Source: Rhodobiaceae bacterium (GTDB lineage Bacteria; Pseudomonadota; Alphaproteobacteria; Parvibaculales; Parvibaculaceae). Taken from it: DNA of 64,000 bases. The translations under genes and the position numbers were made by a program. Within the stretch, counting starts at the first letter, position 1, and each line of letters opens with the position of its first letter. The DNA is taken from contig JAAWWE010000001.1 of the NCBI GenBank assembly GCA_021404525.1, positions 124,001-188,000 on the forward strand, read 5' to 3'. Below are positions 44,139-51,871 of this stretch, in pieces. A model generated the notes under the pieces. The model was not told the origin of the DNA. It saw only the letters and a program-made list of their open reading frames with translations, and did not search any database.

Positions 44139-45341
44139 ATGAACGCAGTGACGCAGCAAAAGCCGTCGGGCCTTTGGTCTCGGTTCTTCACCCGGCCATT
44201 CTTGGCACGCCCGTCGGCCACCAAAGCGAGTGCGACCGGCGCGCTCATCGCGCTGAGTTCGTTAGGTCGGCCGGTTTGGACGCCTCGTGACTATGATCGA
44301 TTGGCACGAGAAGGATATGAACAAAACGCCGTCGCCTTTAGATGTGTGCGCATGATTGCCGAAGCCGCTGCGAGCGTGCCCTGGGTCCTCCGCGAGGGAG
44401 ACAAGGTCTTGAGTGACCATCCGTTGCTCTCTCTCTTAGCGCGCCCGAATCCAGCTGAGAGTGGGGCTGATCTTCTGGAAGCCTGGTACGGGCATCTGCA
44501 AGTGGCGGGCAATGCTTATCTGGAAGCGGTGAGTGTGGGTGAGGAAGTACGTGAGCTGTACGCGCTGCGGCCAGATCGCATGAAAGTGGTGCCGGGCACG
44601 CGCGGATGGCCAGAAGGTTACGAGTATGAGGTGAATGGACGAACAGTGATGTTTCGAGATGAGCCATCCAAGCCGATCCTCCATGTAAAGGCCTTCCACC
44701 CGACGGACGATCACTATGGTCTTTCGCCCTTGGAAGCTGCTGCAAAGGCCGTCGATATTCACAATGCAGCCGGAGCCTGGAACAAATCCCTGTTGGACAA
44801 TGCCGCGCGCCCCTCAGGTGCCCTTGTCTACAAAGGCGTAGGCGGGGATACCGCCCTCACAGATGATCAATTTGAACGGTTGAAGCGAGAGCTGGAAGAG
44901 AATTATGCAGGCTCGGCAAATGCCGGGCGTCCACTTTTACTCGAAGGCGGCCTCGACTGGCAGCAAATGGGATTGGGGCCCCGTGACCTTGATTTCAACG
45001 AAGCGAAGAATGCCGCCGCGCGCGAAATCGCATTGGCCTTTGGTGTGCCGCCCATGTTGCTCGGCATTCCGGGCGACAACACGTTCGCAAACTACAAAGA
45101 GGCAAATCTTGTCTTCTGGCGACAGACCATTGTGCCGCTGGTGAGGAAGGCCTCCACAGCGCTCACCCATTGGTTGGGCCCGCGCTTCGGACAGGGCCTT
45201 CGCCTAGAACTAGACCTTGATCTTGTTCCAGCACTTGCCGCAGAGCGAGAGACCGTTTGGGCCCGTGTGAAAGACGCAGATTTCCTGAGCGCCGGCGAAA
45301 AACGCCAGGCTGTGGGATTGAGCCCAAGGGAGAGCGATTGA
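44139..45341 (+). CDS. orfg3: GTA g3: HK97-type portal protein
   Basis: A 400-residue portal of the HK97 family with the usual core LLARPNPAESG, YGHLQVAGNAYLE and the FHPTDDHYGLSPL-AA block. Twelve copies form the ring through which DNA enters the head. It ends in a one-base overlap (TGATG) with g3.5. Confidence 0.92.
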   Translation: MNAVTQQKPSGLWSRFFTRPFLARPSATKASATGALIALSSLGRPVWTPRDYDRLAREGYEQNAVAFRCVRMIAEAAASVPWVLREGDKVLSDHPLLSLLARPNPAESGADLLEAWYGHLQVAGNAYLEAVSVGEEVRELYALRPDRMKVVPGTRGWPEGYEYEVNGRTVMFRDEPSKPILHVKAFHPTDDHYGLSPLEAAAKAVDIHNAAGAWNKSLLDNAARPSGALVYKGVGGDTALTDDQFERLKRELEENYAGSANAGRPLLLEGGLDWQQMGLGPRDLDFNEAKNAAAREIALAFGVPPMLLGIPGDNTFANYKEANLVFWRQTIVPLVRKASTALTHWLGPRFGQGLRLELDLDLVPALAAERETVWARVKDADFLSAGEKRQAVGLSPRESD

Positions 45342-45604
45342 TGGCTGACGACAAAACACCCGGACGCTGGCATCTGGACAAGCGGGTACCAATCGCCCTC
45401 ATCGTGGCCATTCTTATTCAAACTGCCGGGGCGCTCACCTGGGCTGGGGCTGCCTCCGAACGCATCAATCATTTGGAACGTCAGGTGATCAATGATGACG
45501 ATATGGGCGAACGCACAGCGCGTCTGGAGGCGCAGGCCGCTTATATGCGTGCCACGCTCACGCGTATTGAAGACAAGCTCGACCGAGTGATCGCCAAAGA
45601 ATGA
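45341..45604 (+). CDS. orfg3.5: GTA g3.5: small membrane-anchored coiled-coil protein
   Basis: An 87-residue protein with one transmembrane helix (about residues 16-37) followed by a charged coiled-coil region (RLEAQAAYMRATLTRIEDKL). The matching position in RcGTA holds g3.5. Its role is unknown. The start is fixed by the overlap with the portal stop codon; the open frame begins further upstream inside g3. An intrinsic terminator follows within 30 bp. Confidence 0.8.
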   Translation: MADDKTPGRWHLDKRVPIALIVAILIQTAGALTWAGAASERINHLERQVINDDDMGERTARLEAQAAYMRATLTRIEDKLDRVIAKE

Positions 45605-45632
45605 TCTGACTGGTCTGTGACCGTTTTTAGCC

Positions 45633-45663
45633 AGCGCCCTTCCGATTTGTGGGGCGCTTTTTT
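45633..45663 (+). terminator. Intrinsic terminator inside the GTA operon (g3.5/g4)
   Basis: A 7-bp stem AGCGCCC / GGGCGCT (45633-45639 and 45652-45658), 12-base loop, followed by a run of T (45658-45663). It would end transcription before protease and capsid are made unless overridden, as GafZ-mediated antitermination is known to do for terminators in the Caulobacter GTA cluster. Confidence 0.78.
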
Positions 45664-45677
45664 GTGCCGGGAGAAAT

Positions 45678-46370
45678 ATGAGCAAACCAACGCGACAGGA
45701 AAAACAAAGAAGCCCGACCTGCGAAACCAAACGAGCGGCTTTTCAGGTCGAGGAAGTGGATGATGCTGGGGCTTTTGAAGGCTATGCAAGCCTCTTTGGG
45801 GCCGAGGACCTGGGTCACGATCTGGTTCAGCGCGGCGCGTTTCGCGCAAGCCTTGCAAAACGGGGGGCGGCGCAGGTCCGCATGCTTTTCCAACACGACC
45901 CGGCAGACCCGATCGGGTCGTGGGAGGACATTCGCGAGGACAGCCGCGGTCTTTATGTGCGCGGCCGCCTCACATTGGATGTCGCGCGCGCAAGAGATGT
46001 CCATGCGCTCATGAAATCAGGCGCGCTGGATGGCCTCTCCATTGGTTTTCACACGGTGAAGGCGGTACGGGATGCCAAAACCGGTCTACGCCATCTGCTG
46101 GAACTGGACCTATGGGAAATCTCGATCGTGACTTTTCCCATGCAGCCGGGTGCGCGCGTCAGTGCAGTCAAGTCTGCGCGACTGCCCACAGAACGAGAAC
46201 TGGAACGCTGGCTTGCGCGGGATGCGGGGCTTAGCAGAACGGACGCCCGCGCCTTGATCGCGGGTGGTTACAAAGCGGTGCGGGCGCGGCGGGATGCTGG
46301 CTTCACCTCAACGGACTTGGGTGCTCTCGCACGGACGTTCCGGGCGGCCAGCACCCATTTCATTCACTAA
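45678..46370 (+). CDS. orfg4: GTA g4: HK97-type prohead protease
   Basis: A 230-residue S78-type protease with His (LFQHDP) and Ser (LDGLSIGFH) catalytic positions, and the following LDLWEISIVTFPM strand. It cleaves the capsid protein N-terminus during head maturation. GGGAGAA lies before the ATG. The longer C-terminal tail of about 60 residues may act as a scaffold-like part. Confidence 0.9.
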   Translation: MSKPTRQEKQRSPTCETKRAAFQVEEVDDAGAFEGYASLFGAEDLGHDLVQRGAFRASLAKRGAAQVRMLFQHDPADPIGSWEDIREDSRGLYVRGRLTLDVARARDVHALMKSGALDGLSIGFHTVKAVRDAKTGLRHLLELDLWEISIVTFPMQPGARVSAVKSARLPTERELERWLARDAGLSRTDARALIAGGYKAVRARRDAGFTSTDLGALARTFRAASTHFIH

Positions 46371-46389
46371 CCCATCTGAGGAGAAAACT

Positions 46390-47706
46390 ATGCCTCTCTC
46401 AAGAGAGACCGGTGTGAGCCGTATTGGCCACACGCTAAATGGTCCTGCGCCAACCGCCGCGCCGGAAAAGAAAAGTACGGATATGGGCTCACCGGCGATG
46501 CATGAAGTGCGCGACGCCATGGATGAATTCATGACGCGCTTTGATGCGTTCAAACAGGCGAATGACGATCGCCTGTCCCAGGTTGAGCGGAAACTCACGG
46601 CAGATGTTGTGACCACAGAAAAGGTCGATCGCCTGAATGCCGCGTTGGATATTCAGCAAAAGACTGTTGATGGATTGGCGCTCTCGCTGACCCGACCTGA
46701 AATTGGTTCTGGGGCGGCACTTAATCCAGTGGCACGTGAACATAAAGCCGCCTTTGAAACCTATGTGCGTCAAGGCGGCGTTGGTCCCTTGCGCAGTCTG
46801 GAAGAAAAAGCGCTGTCGGTTCAGTCCGATCCGGACGGTGGGTATCTGGTGCCAAGTGAAACGGAACAAATGATCGATCGGATCGTTTCCGAAGCCTCGC
46901 CCATTCGCGCCATTGCAGGGGTGCGCCAGATCGGGGCGGCCTCGTATAAGAAACCGTTTGCAACAAGCGGGGCAGCAACCGGCTGGGTCGGCGAGACAGA
47001 ACCGCGTGCAGAAACCGGCACACCGAAAATCTCGGAGCTCGAATTCCCGGTAATGGAGCTCTACGCCATGCCAGCGGCCACATCCACGCTTCTGGATGAC
47101 AGCGCAGTGAACATCGATCAGTGGATCGCGGAAGAGGTCCAAACCGCCTTCGCCGAGCAGGAAGGCGCGGCCTTTGTATCGGGCGACGGTGTGAGGAAAC
47201 CACGCGGCTTCCTGTCCTATGACACCGTCGACAATGACAGCTGGGCGTGGGGCAAAGTGGGCTATGTTGCCACCGGTGCGTCAGGCAGCTTCCCCGTGTC
47301 GAGCCCGTCGGATGTTTTGCTCGATCTTGTCTATTCAGTGAAGTCCGGCTACCGCGCCAATGCCCATTTTGTCATGAATCGGCAGACTCAGGCGCAGATC
47401 CGTAAGTTCAAGGACGCTGACGGCAATTATCTCTGGCAGCCAAGTCTCACGGCAGGCGACGCACCACGACTGATGAATGTGCCGATTGCCGAAGCTGAAG
47501 ACATGCCGGATGTGGACGCGGACAGCTTCGCGCTCGCCTATGGCGACTTCAGACGCGGTTATCTCATTGTGGATCGCTTGGGCATTCGCGTTTTGCGCGA
47601 CCCCTATACCGCAAAACCCTATGTCCTCTTCTACACAACCAAACGTGTAGGCGGCGGCATTCAGAATTTCGAAGCCATCAAGCTTCTGAAATTCGGCACA
47701 GCGTAA
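46390..47706 (+). CDS. orfg5: GTA g5: HK97-type major capsid protein
   Basis: A 438-residue HK97-fold capsid protein. Residues ~40-110 form the helical delta domain (DERLSQ-like, KVDRLNAALDIQQK) removed by the protease; the coat proper starts near LSVQSDPDGGYLVPSE. The start at 46390 has GAGGAGAA upstream; the open frame begins earlier inside g4. RcGTA heads use this fold with a small T number. Confidence 0.93.
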   Translation: MPLSRETGVSRIGHTLNGPAPTAAPEKKSTDMGSPAMHEVRDAMDEFMTRFDAFKQANDDRLSQVERKLTADVVTTEKVDRLNAALDIQQKTVDGLALSLTRPEIGSGAALNPVAREHKAAFETYVRQGGVGPLRSLEEKALSVQSDPDGGYLVPSETEQMIDRIVSEASPIRAIAGVRQIGAASYKKPFATSGAATGWVGETEPRAETGTPKISELEFPVMELYAMPAATSTLLDDSAVNIDQWIAEEVQTAFAEQEGAAFVSGDGVRKPRGFLSYDTVDNDSWAWGKVGYVATGASGSFPVSSPSDVLLDLVYSVKSGYRANAHFVMNRQTQAQIRKFKDADGNYLWQPSLTAGDAPRLMNVPIAEAEDMPDVDADSFALAYGDFRRGYLIVDRLGIRVLRDPYTAKPYVLFYTTKRVGGGIQNFEAIKLLKFGTA

Positions 47707-47718
47707 GGAGGCCTGCAC

Positions 47719-48150
47719 ATGCGCGATCTACATTCAAATCTCGGCATTGTTCAAAGCCTCGACCCAGCGGTGACCACATCCACGCGGGTGGGCGCACCCA
47801 TTGACCGTCAGGGATATGAAAGCGTGGAACATATCGTGTCCCTCGGCATGAGCGGCGATACATTGTCTCCGTCCGTCGCTTTGTCGCTGAAGCTTGAAGA
47901 GAGCGATGACGGCACCAACTGGACCGCTGTTGTGAACGACAGTGAGGTTCTGGGCGCGGCGGTTGATGGGACAGGTGCGTTTGCCCTGGTCGATGATCCG
48001 TCGGAAGACGGGCGGGCCATCGCCATTGGCTATGTGGGCGATGCCCGCTATTGCCGGGTACAGGTTGAACTCACGGGCACCCACACCAATGGCACGCCTG
48101 TCGCTGCTCTGGCCTTGCTGGGCCATGGCAACGTGAGACCCGTATCCTAA
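47719..48150 (+). CDS. Capsid-linked accessory protein (head decoration candidate)
   Basis: A 143-residue beta-rich protein without signal peptide, placed between the capsid and connector genes and 12 bp after the capsid stop (AGGAGG before the start). The segment LSLKLEESDDGTNWTAV is typical of phage head-associated beta-sandwich proteins. RcGTA has no gene at this exact place. I infer a decoration or head fibre role from position only. Confidence 0.65.
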   Translation: MRDLHSNLGIVQSLDPAVTTSTRVGAPIDRQGYESVEHIVSLGMSGDTLSPSVALSLKLEESDDGTNWTAVVNDSEVLGAAVDGTGAFALVDDPSEDGRAIAIGYVGDARYCRVQVELTGTHTNGTPVAALALLGHGNVRPVS

Positions 48151-48161
48151 GCGTCTGACAC

Positions 48162-48199
48162 TTCGAGACGGGTTCCTCACCAGGAGGGCCCGTCTCGAA
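48162..48199 (+). other. Strong stem-loop without U-tract before g6
   Basis: An 11-bp perfect stem TTCGAGACGGG / CCCGTCTCGAA encloses a 16-base loop that contains a smaller CCTC/GAGG pairing. It sits in the 78-bp gap before the connector gene and is followed by ACAATAACC rather than T residues, so it is unlikely to be an ordinary terminator. It may protect or delimit an mRNA segment, or be a Nus/antitermination element. Confidence 0.7.
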
Positions 48200-48228
48200 A
48201 CAATAACCACAAGCAACAGAGCAACAAT

Positions 48229-48780
48229 ATGCCTCACACATTGGTGACCGGACCGGTCAGCGAGCCCGTTGATCTGGCCGACGCAAAGCTGCATCTCCGC
48301 GTTGACAGCATCGACGAAGATGTTTTGATCGACGGCTATATCACCGCAGCGCGCTTGAGCATTGAGGCCTACGCAGGTCTGGCGCTTCTCGACCAGACCT
48401 GGGATGTCGTGCTCGACACCTGGCCCGGCCCGGTCATTGATTTCAACATGGGCCCGGTTACCTCCATCCTGAGCGTTGCGGTCGATGGCAAAGTCTTGAG
48501 CCCCGACACTTACAATCTAGCACCAGGCCTGAACGCGCGACTTGTACGCACAGACGGGGCCAGCTGGCCTCGGCCAAAGTCCCTTGCGGCCGGCATCGTG
48601 GTGCGTTTTTCTTGCGGCTTTGGTGCAACTGGGTCCGATGTGCCGCGGGATGTTCGCCATGCGCTCCTCATGACTGTGGCGCATTGGTATGAGAACCGGG
48701 AGCTGGTGCCGGGCACGGGCGATCAGCTGACACCACCGGTGCGTCGATTGCTCGCGCCCTATCGAAAGCTGCGCCTATGA
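48229..48780 (+). CDS. orfg6: GTA g6: head-tail connector (gp6-like)
   Basis: A 183-residue protein with the connector family pattern: EPVDLADAKLHLRVD, a YITAARLSIEAYAG helix and the C-terminal AVRHALLM-like helix followed by LLAPYRKLRL. It forms the ring below the portal. It overlaps g7 by 4 bp (ATGA). Confidence 0.88.
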   Translation: MPHTLVTGPVSEPVDLADAKLHLRVDSIDEDVLIDGYITAARLSIEAYAGLALLDQTWDVVLDTWPGPVIDFNMGPVTSILSVAVDGKVLSPDTYNLAPGLNARLVRTDGASWPRPKSLAAGIVVRFSCGFGATGSDVPRDVRHALLMTVAHWYENRELVPGTGDQLTPPVRRLLAPYRKLRL

Positions 48781-49097
48781 TCGCGGACTTTCGACATCGC
48801 GTAGCCTTAGAAGAACGCGTGTCTGTCGCTGATGGCGGTGGCGGTGCCACCGAAAGCTGGAACGAAGTGGCGACACTTTGGGCCGCTATAAACCAGAAGA
48901 GCGGACAGGAGCGGGAAAGGGCGGACCGTTCGAGCGTCTTTACGAGGACTGAGATCACCATACGCTATCGAGATGGTGTCTCCACTGACATGCGCTTCCG
49001 ACAAGGATCGAAAACCTTCAACATTCGTACGGTTCTCGATCTGGATGGGCGCCGTCGCTGGCTCAAGTGCACTTGCGAGGAAGGAGGCCCCTCATGA
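48777..49097 (+). CDS. orfg7: GTA g7: head closure / adaptor protein
   Basis: A 106-residue protein of the SPP1 gp16-like head-tail adaptor group: ALEERVSVADGGGGATESW, the WAAINQKSGQERERADR strand-turn and ITIRYRDGV. It seals the portal vertex after packaging. Stop and start codons overlap with g8 (ATGA). Confidence 0.85.
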   Translation: MIADFRHRVALEERVSVADGGGGATESWNEVATLWAAINQKSGQERERADRSSVFTRTEITIRYRDGVSTDMRFRQGSKTFNIRTVLDLDGRRRWLKCTCEEGGPS

Positions 49098-49504
49098 CGC
49101 TTTCAGCGAGTTGGGAACTTCAAAAAGCAATCCATGCAAGCCTTGTTGCTGATGCCGTTCTCTCTGCGTTCGTAGGCGGACGCATCTTTGACCGGCCACC
49201 CCAGGACGCCGCGTTTCCGTTTGTGACGCTCGGCGACACAGAAGTTGAGCCCGAAGGGGCAGGGAGTGACGGTGCCGCCATTCATCGCTTGGCTTTCTCG
49301 GTTTGGTCGCGCACCCGTGGACGGCGCGAAACAAAAGAGATTATGAGCGCCATTGATGAGGTGCTGCAGGATGCGACCCTGGCGCTGACGGGCCATCTGC
49401 TGGTGAGCCTGCAATTGGAACGCGCGAGCGTTTCTTATGCGAGCGAGGCCGAGGCTCTTCGAGGCCGTCTCGTATTTCGTGCCTACACAGAACAGACAAG
49501 CTGA
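49094..49504 (+). CDS. orfg8: GTA g8: tail terminator (DUF3168)
   Basis: A 136-residue DUF3168 protein with ELQKAIHASLVADAVLSAFVGGRIF and the AFPFVTLGDTE motif. It caps the tail tube and joins it to the head. The start at 49094 follows the g7 overlap. Confidence 0.88.
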   Translation: MTLSASWELQKAIHASLVADAVLSAFVGGRIFDRPPQDAAFPFVTLGDTEVEPEGAGSDGAAIHRLAFSVWSRTRGRRETKEIMSAIDEVLQDATLALTGHLLVSLQLERASVSYASEAEALRGRLVFRAYTEQTS

Positions 49505-49537
49505 ACCAACAACACAGACCAAGAAGGAGACGTGAGC

Positions 49538-49951
49538 ATGACCGCTCAGCGTGGCAAAGACCTGCTGCTCAAAATTGACAGCGACGGTCTGGGGACTTTC
49601 ACGACCATGGCCGGCCTTCGGGCTCGAACATTGTCGTTCAATACCCGAACGGTAGATGTAACCCATGCGGAATCAGCTGGTGCCTGGAGAGAATTGCTCG
49701 CGGGCGCTGGGGTGAAAACCGCGAGCCTGAGTGGAAGCGGCATCTTTAAGGATGAGGCGTCCGACGCTCTGGTTCGAGGCTATTTCTTTGACGGCACCAT
49801 CCGCGATTGGCAGGTCCTTATTCCCGATTTCGGAACGGTCGAGGGTCCCTTCCAAATCACCTCACTAGAGTATGCGGGCTCCCATGAAGATGAACTCCGC
49901 TTTGACCTCGCACTGGAGTCAGCCGGACAACTTCTATTCACGGGTGCATAG
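49538..49951 (+). CDS. orfg9: GTA g9: major tail tube protein (TP901-1 family)
   Basis: A 137-residue tail tube protein of the TP901-1 type: AQRGKDLLLKI, the TRTVDVTHAESAGAWRELL block and the C-terminal beta hairpin. It polymerises into the non-contractile tail tube. The ATG at 49538 is eight bases after AAGGAG; an upstream GTG at 49532 is too close to that site. Confidence 0.9.
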   Translation: MTAQRGKDLLLKIDSDGLGTFTTMAGLRARTLSFNTRTVDVTHAESAGAWRELLAGAGVKTASLSGSGIFKDEASDALVRGYFFDGTIRDWQVLIPDFGTVEGPFQITSLEYAGSHEDELRFDLALESAGQLLFTGA

Positions 49952-49952
49952 A

Positions 49953-50354
49953 ATGGTGAACCGTCATCGCGGCGAAGTAGAGCTTAGGGCAGGCGACAAG
50001 GTCTACACGCTCTGTCTCACGCTTGGGGCTCTTGCTCACCTGGAATCGGTCTATGGCGGAGAAGATATCTTGTCCCTCGCAGATCGGTTCTCTCGCGGAC
50101 ACCTGACAAGTGCGGATGCGCTCAACTTGTTAGAGGCTGGTCTCAAAGGGGGTGGCCACGAATATGTCGACCTCGACCTTGAAAGTATGAGCTTTGAAGG
50201 CGGTGTGGCCAGTCTCATTCGCACGCTGGCGGATCTGCTGCGTGTGACATTTGGCGGGAGCGACGCAGCGGGTATTGAAGCAGCGGAAGCCAATATCAAC
50301 AGACCAGAGGAGGGCGGGGAAGATTTGCCCCCTTTCCCTGGAAGCCCCTCCTGA
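49953..50354 (+). CDS. orfg10: GTA g10: tail assembly chaperone, first domain
   Basis: A 133-residue member of the gene-transfer-agent family protein group, beginning VNRHRGEVELRAGDKVYTL after the Met. It carries the LGALAHLESVYG helix. It corresponds to the upstream chaperone G of lambda-like tails, which coats the tape measure. Codons near its end form the heptamer C CCT TTC (50330-50336), and the -1 frame beyond is homologous to the second chaperone domain, so a fused form is probable. Confidence 0.85.
   Translation: MVNRHRGEVELRAGDKVYTLCLTLGALAHLESVYGGEDILSLADRFSRGHLTSADALNLLEAGLKGGGHEYVDLDLESMSFEGGVASLIRTLADLLRVTFGGSDAAGIEAAEANINRPEEGGEDLPPFPGSPS
50330..50336 (+). other. Candidate programmed -1 frameshift site CCCTTTC
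   Basis: In the g10 frame the heptamer reads C-CCT-TTC, so both tRNAs can re-pair in the -1 frame as CCC-TTT. The -1 frame runs from here to the stop at 50537-50539 and encodes a recognisable tail chaperone segment that has no ATG, GTG or TTG start before its conserved core. This matches the conserved frameshift known from tail chaperone genes of many siphophages. Confidence 0.6.
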
Positions 50355-50539
50355 GCTTCGCCTGCGGTGGCTTGCGCTGGACGCCAGGCGACTTCTGGGG
50401 GGCGAGCTTATGCGAGCTGGAAGGCGCGGTATCGGCATGCGTTCCCGCCGCGGACGCCACAATGTCAAAGGGCGGCTTCAGCGGACTGATGGCGCGCTTC
50501 CCCGATAAACAGACAGGAACACAACCGAATGGAATTTGA
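50337..50539 (+). CDS. orfg10.1: GTA g10.1: tail assembly chaperone extension in the -1 frame
   Basis: About 67 residues encoded in the -1 frame of g10, starting PWKPLLSFACGGLRW and continuing TPGDFWGASLCELEGA, which matches the short GTA tail chaperone (PLPW...GxLRxxPxxFWxxxxxEL). No initiation codon lies between the previous in-frame stop (about 45 bp before the slip site) and the conserved core, so translation probably depends on ribosomal slippage. The expected fusion with g10 is about 195 residues. Its stop overlaps the start of the tape measure gene by 11 bp. Confidence 0.75.
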
Positions 50540-51200
50540 GAGTTTCGATGTGGCTGGCCTGTCGTCAGGCCTTCGGGGGATTCGCGCGGAATTCGACGCG
50601 GCGACAAATGCCAGCGGACGGTTGGGGAAAGAAGCAAAAAATGCATTTTCTGGCATCTCACGGGAAGGACAACGCGCATCCAGAACCGGCCAGGATTTGC
50701 ACCGGGCTCTGGGGACCGCCTTTGACGACCTGGTGGTCGGCGGGCGGTCCTTACAAGATGTCCTGAAGTCTCTCGCGGTTGATCTTGCAAAGCTGGCAGC
50801 GCAGGACATTTTTGGGACTGGGATTGGCGGCACGCAGCCAGGAACTGGTGGCTCCGTATTGGGGGATTTGTTCGGATCCATCCTGACACCGAACGCCAAA
50901 GGCAATGCGTTCGCCCAAGGGCATATACAGGCCTTTGCAAAGGGGGGTGTTCTGTCCAATCCGGCACTGTTTCCTTTGAGCAATGGTGTGGGGCTTGCCG
51001 GTGAAGCGGGGCCCGAGGCAATACTGCCTCTTGCGCGCGGGGCAGATGGAAAGCTCGGCGTGGCTTCACAGGACAAGACCCAAGCTCTCACCATCACCTT
51101 CAATGTGACAGCTACTGACGCGGCGAGTTTCAAGCGCAGCGAAAGCCAGATCGCCGCCATGCTCCAGCGCACAGTCAGTCGCGGCAACCGAAACCTTTAA
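50529..51200 (+). CDS. orfg11: GTA g11: short tail tape measure protein
   Basis: A 223-residue protein with a tape-measure core (LGTAFDDLVVGGRSLQDVLK, then AFAKGGVLSNPALFPL and GEAGPEAILPLAR). The C-terminal region after residue 150 matches the conserved GTA/phage end. It is far shorter than typical tape measures, consistent with the short tail of GTA particles. Confidence 0.9.
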   Translation: MEFESFDVAGLSSGLRGIRAEFDAATNASGRLGKEAKNAFSGISREGQRASRTGQDLHRALGTAFDDLVVGGRSLQDVLKSLAVDLAKLAAQDIFGTGIGGTQPGTGGSVLGDLFGSILTPNAKGNAFAQGHIQAFAKGGVLSNPALFPLSNGVGLAGEAGPEAILPLARGADGKLGVASQDKTQALTITFNVTATDAASFKRSESQIAAMLQRTVSRGNRNL

Positions 51201-51214
51201 GAAGAGAAACAGCC

Positions 51215-51853
51215 ATGGCGTTTCATGAAGTTCGATTTCCAGTAGAGGTCGGTTTTGGATCCTCTGGCGGCCCGGAACGGCGCACGGAAATTGTGACACT
51301 CGGTTCCGGTCACGAGGAGCGGAATTCTCCCTGGGCAGATAGCCGCAGACGCTATGACGCGGGCTATGGCATAAGGTCCCTGGAAGACCTCAACGCGGTG
51401 ATCACCTTTTTTGAAGCCCGCCATGGGCAGTTGCACGGCTTTCGCTGGAAGGACCGGGTCGATCATACCTCCGGAACTTATGGGGTGCCGATAAGCCCGA
51501 CTGACGAATTTCTGGGTACCGGCGATGGCAGCGCAGCGATCTTCAAGCTGGTCAAACACTACGCCTCTGGCGGCGCGACCTATACGCGAAGCGTAACAAA
51601 ACCGGTCGAAGGCAAAGTGCAGGTCGCAGTCGATGGTGTGGAACAGACATTGGCGTCTGACTTTGCCCTCGACGCAACCACCGGGCTCATCACTTTTCTC
51701 ACAGGACACGAGCCGGCACCGGGTGCCGATGTCACCGCTGGGTTTGAATTTGATGTGCCGGTTCGGTTCGACACCGACTTTTTGGATATCTCGCTCACCA
51801 GCTTTGATGCAGGAGACATCCCGACCATCCCGCTGGTTGAGATTCGCATCTAG
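51215..51853 (+). CDS. orfg12: GTA g12: distal tail protein (DUF2460)
   Basis: A 212-residue DUF2460 protein. Conserved blocks are FHEVRFPVEVGFGSSGGPER, AGYGIRSLEDLNAVITFFEA and a C-terminal VPVRFDTDFLDIS. It forms the ring at the tail tip that attaches the hub. RBS-like AAGAAGAGAAA precedes the ATG. Confidence 0.9.
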   Translation: MAFHEVRFPVEVGFGSSGGPERRTEIVTLGSGHEERNSPWADSRRRYDAGYGIRSLEDLNAVITFFEARHGQLHGFRWKDRVDHTSGTYGVPISPTDEFLGTGDGSAAIFKLVKHYASGGATYTRSVTKPVEGKVQVAVDGVEQTLASDFALDATTGLITFLTGHEPAPGADVTAGFEFDVPVRFDTDFLDISLTSFDAGDIPTIPLVEIRI

Positions 51854-51871
51854 GAACTCAGGAAAGATCAG

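Noticed and set aside
50251-50508. 85-residue open frame with ATG over the g10 end
   Set aside because: It is in the third frame and shows no tail chaperone motif; the conserved segment is in the -1 frame of g10.
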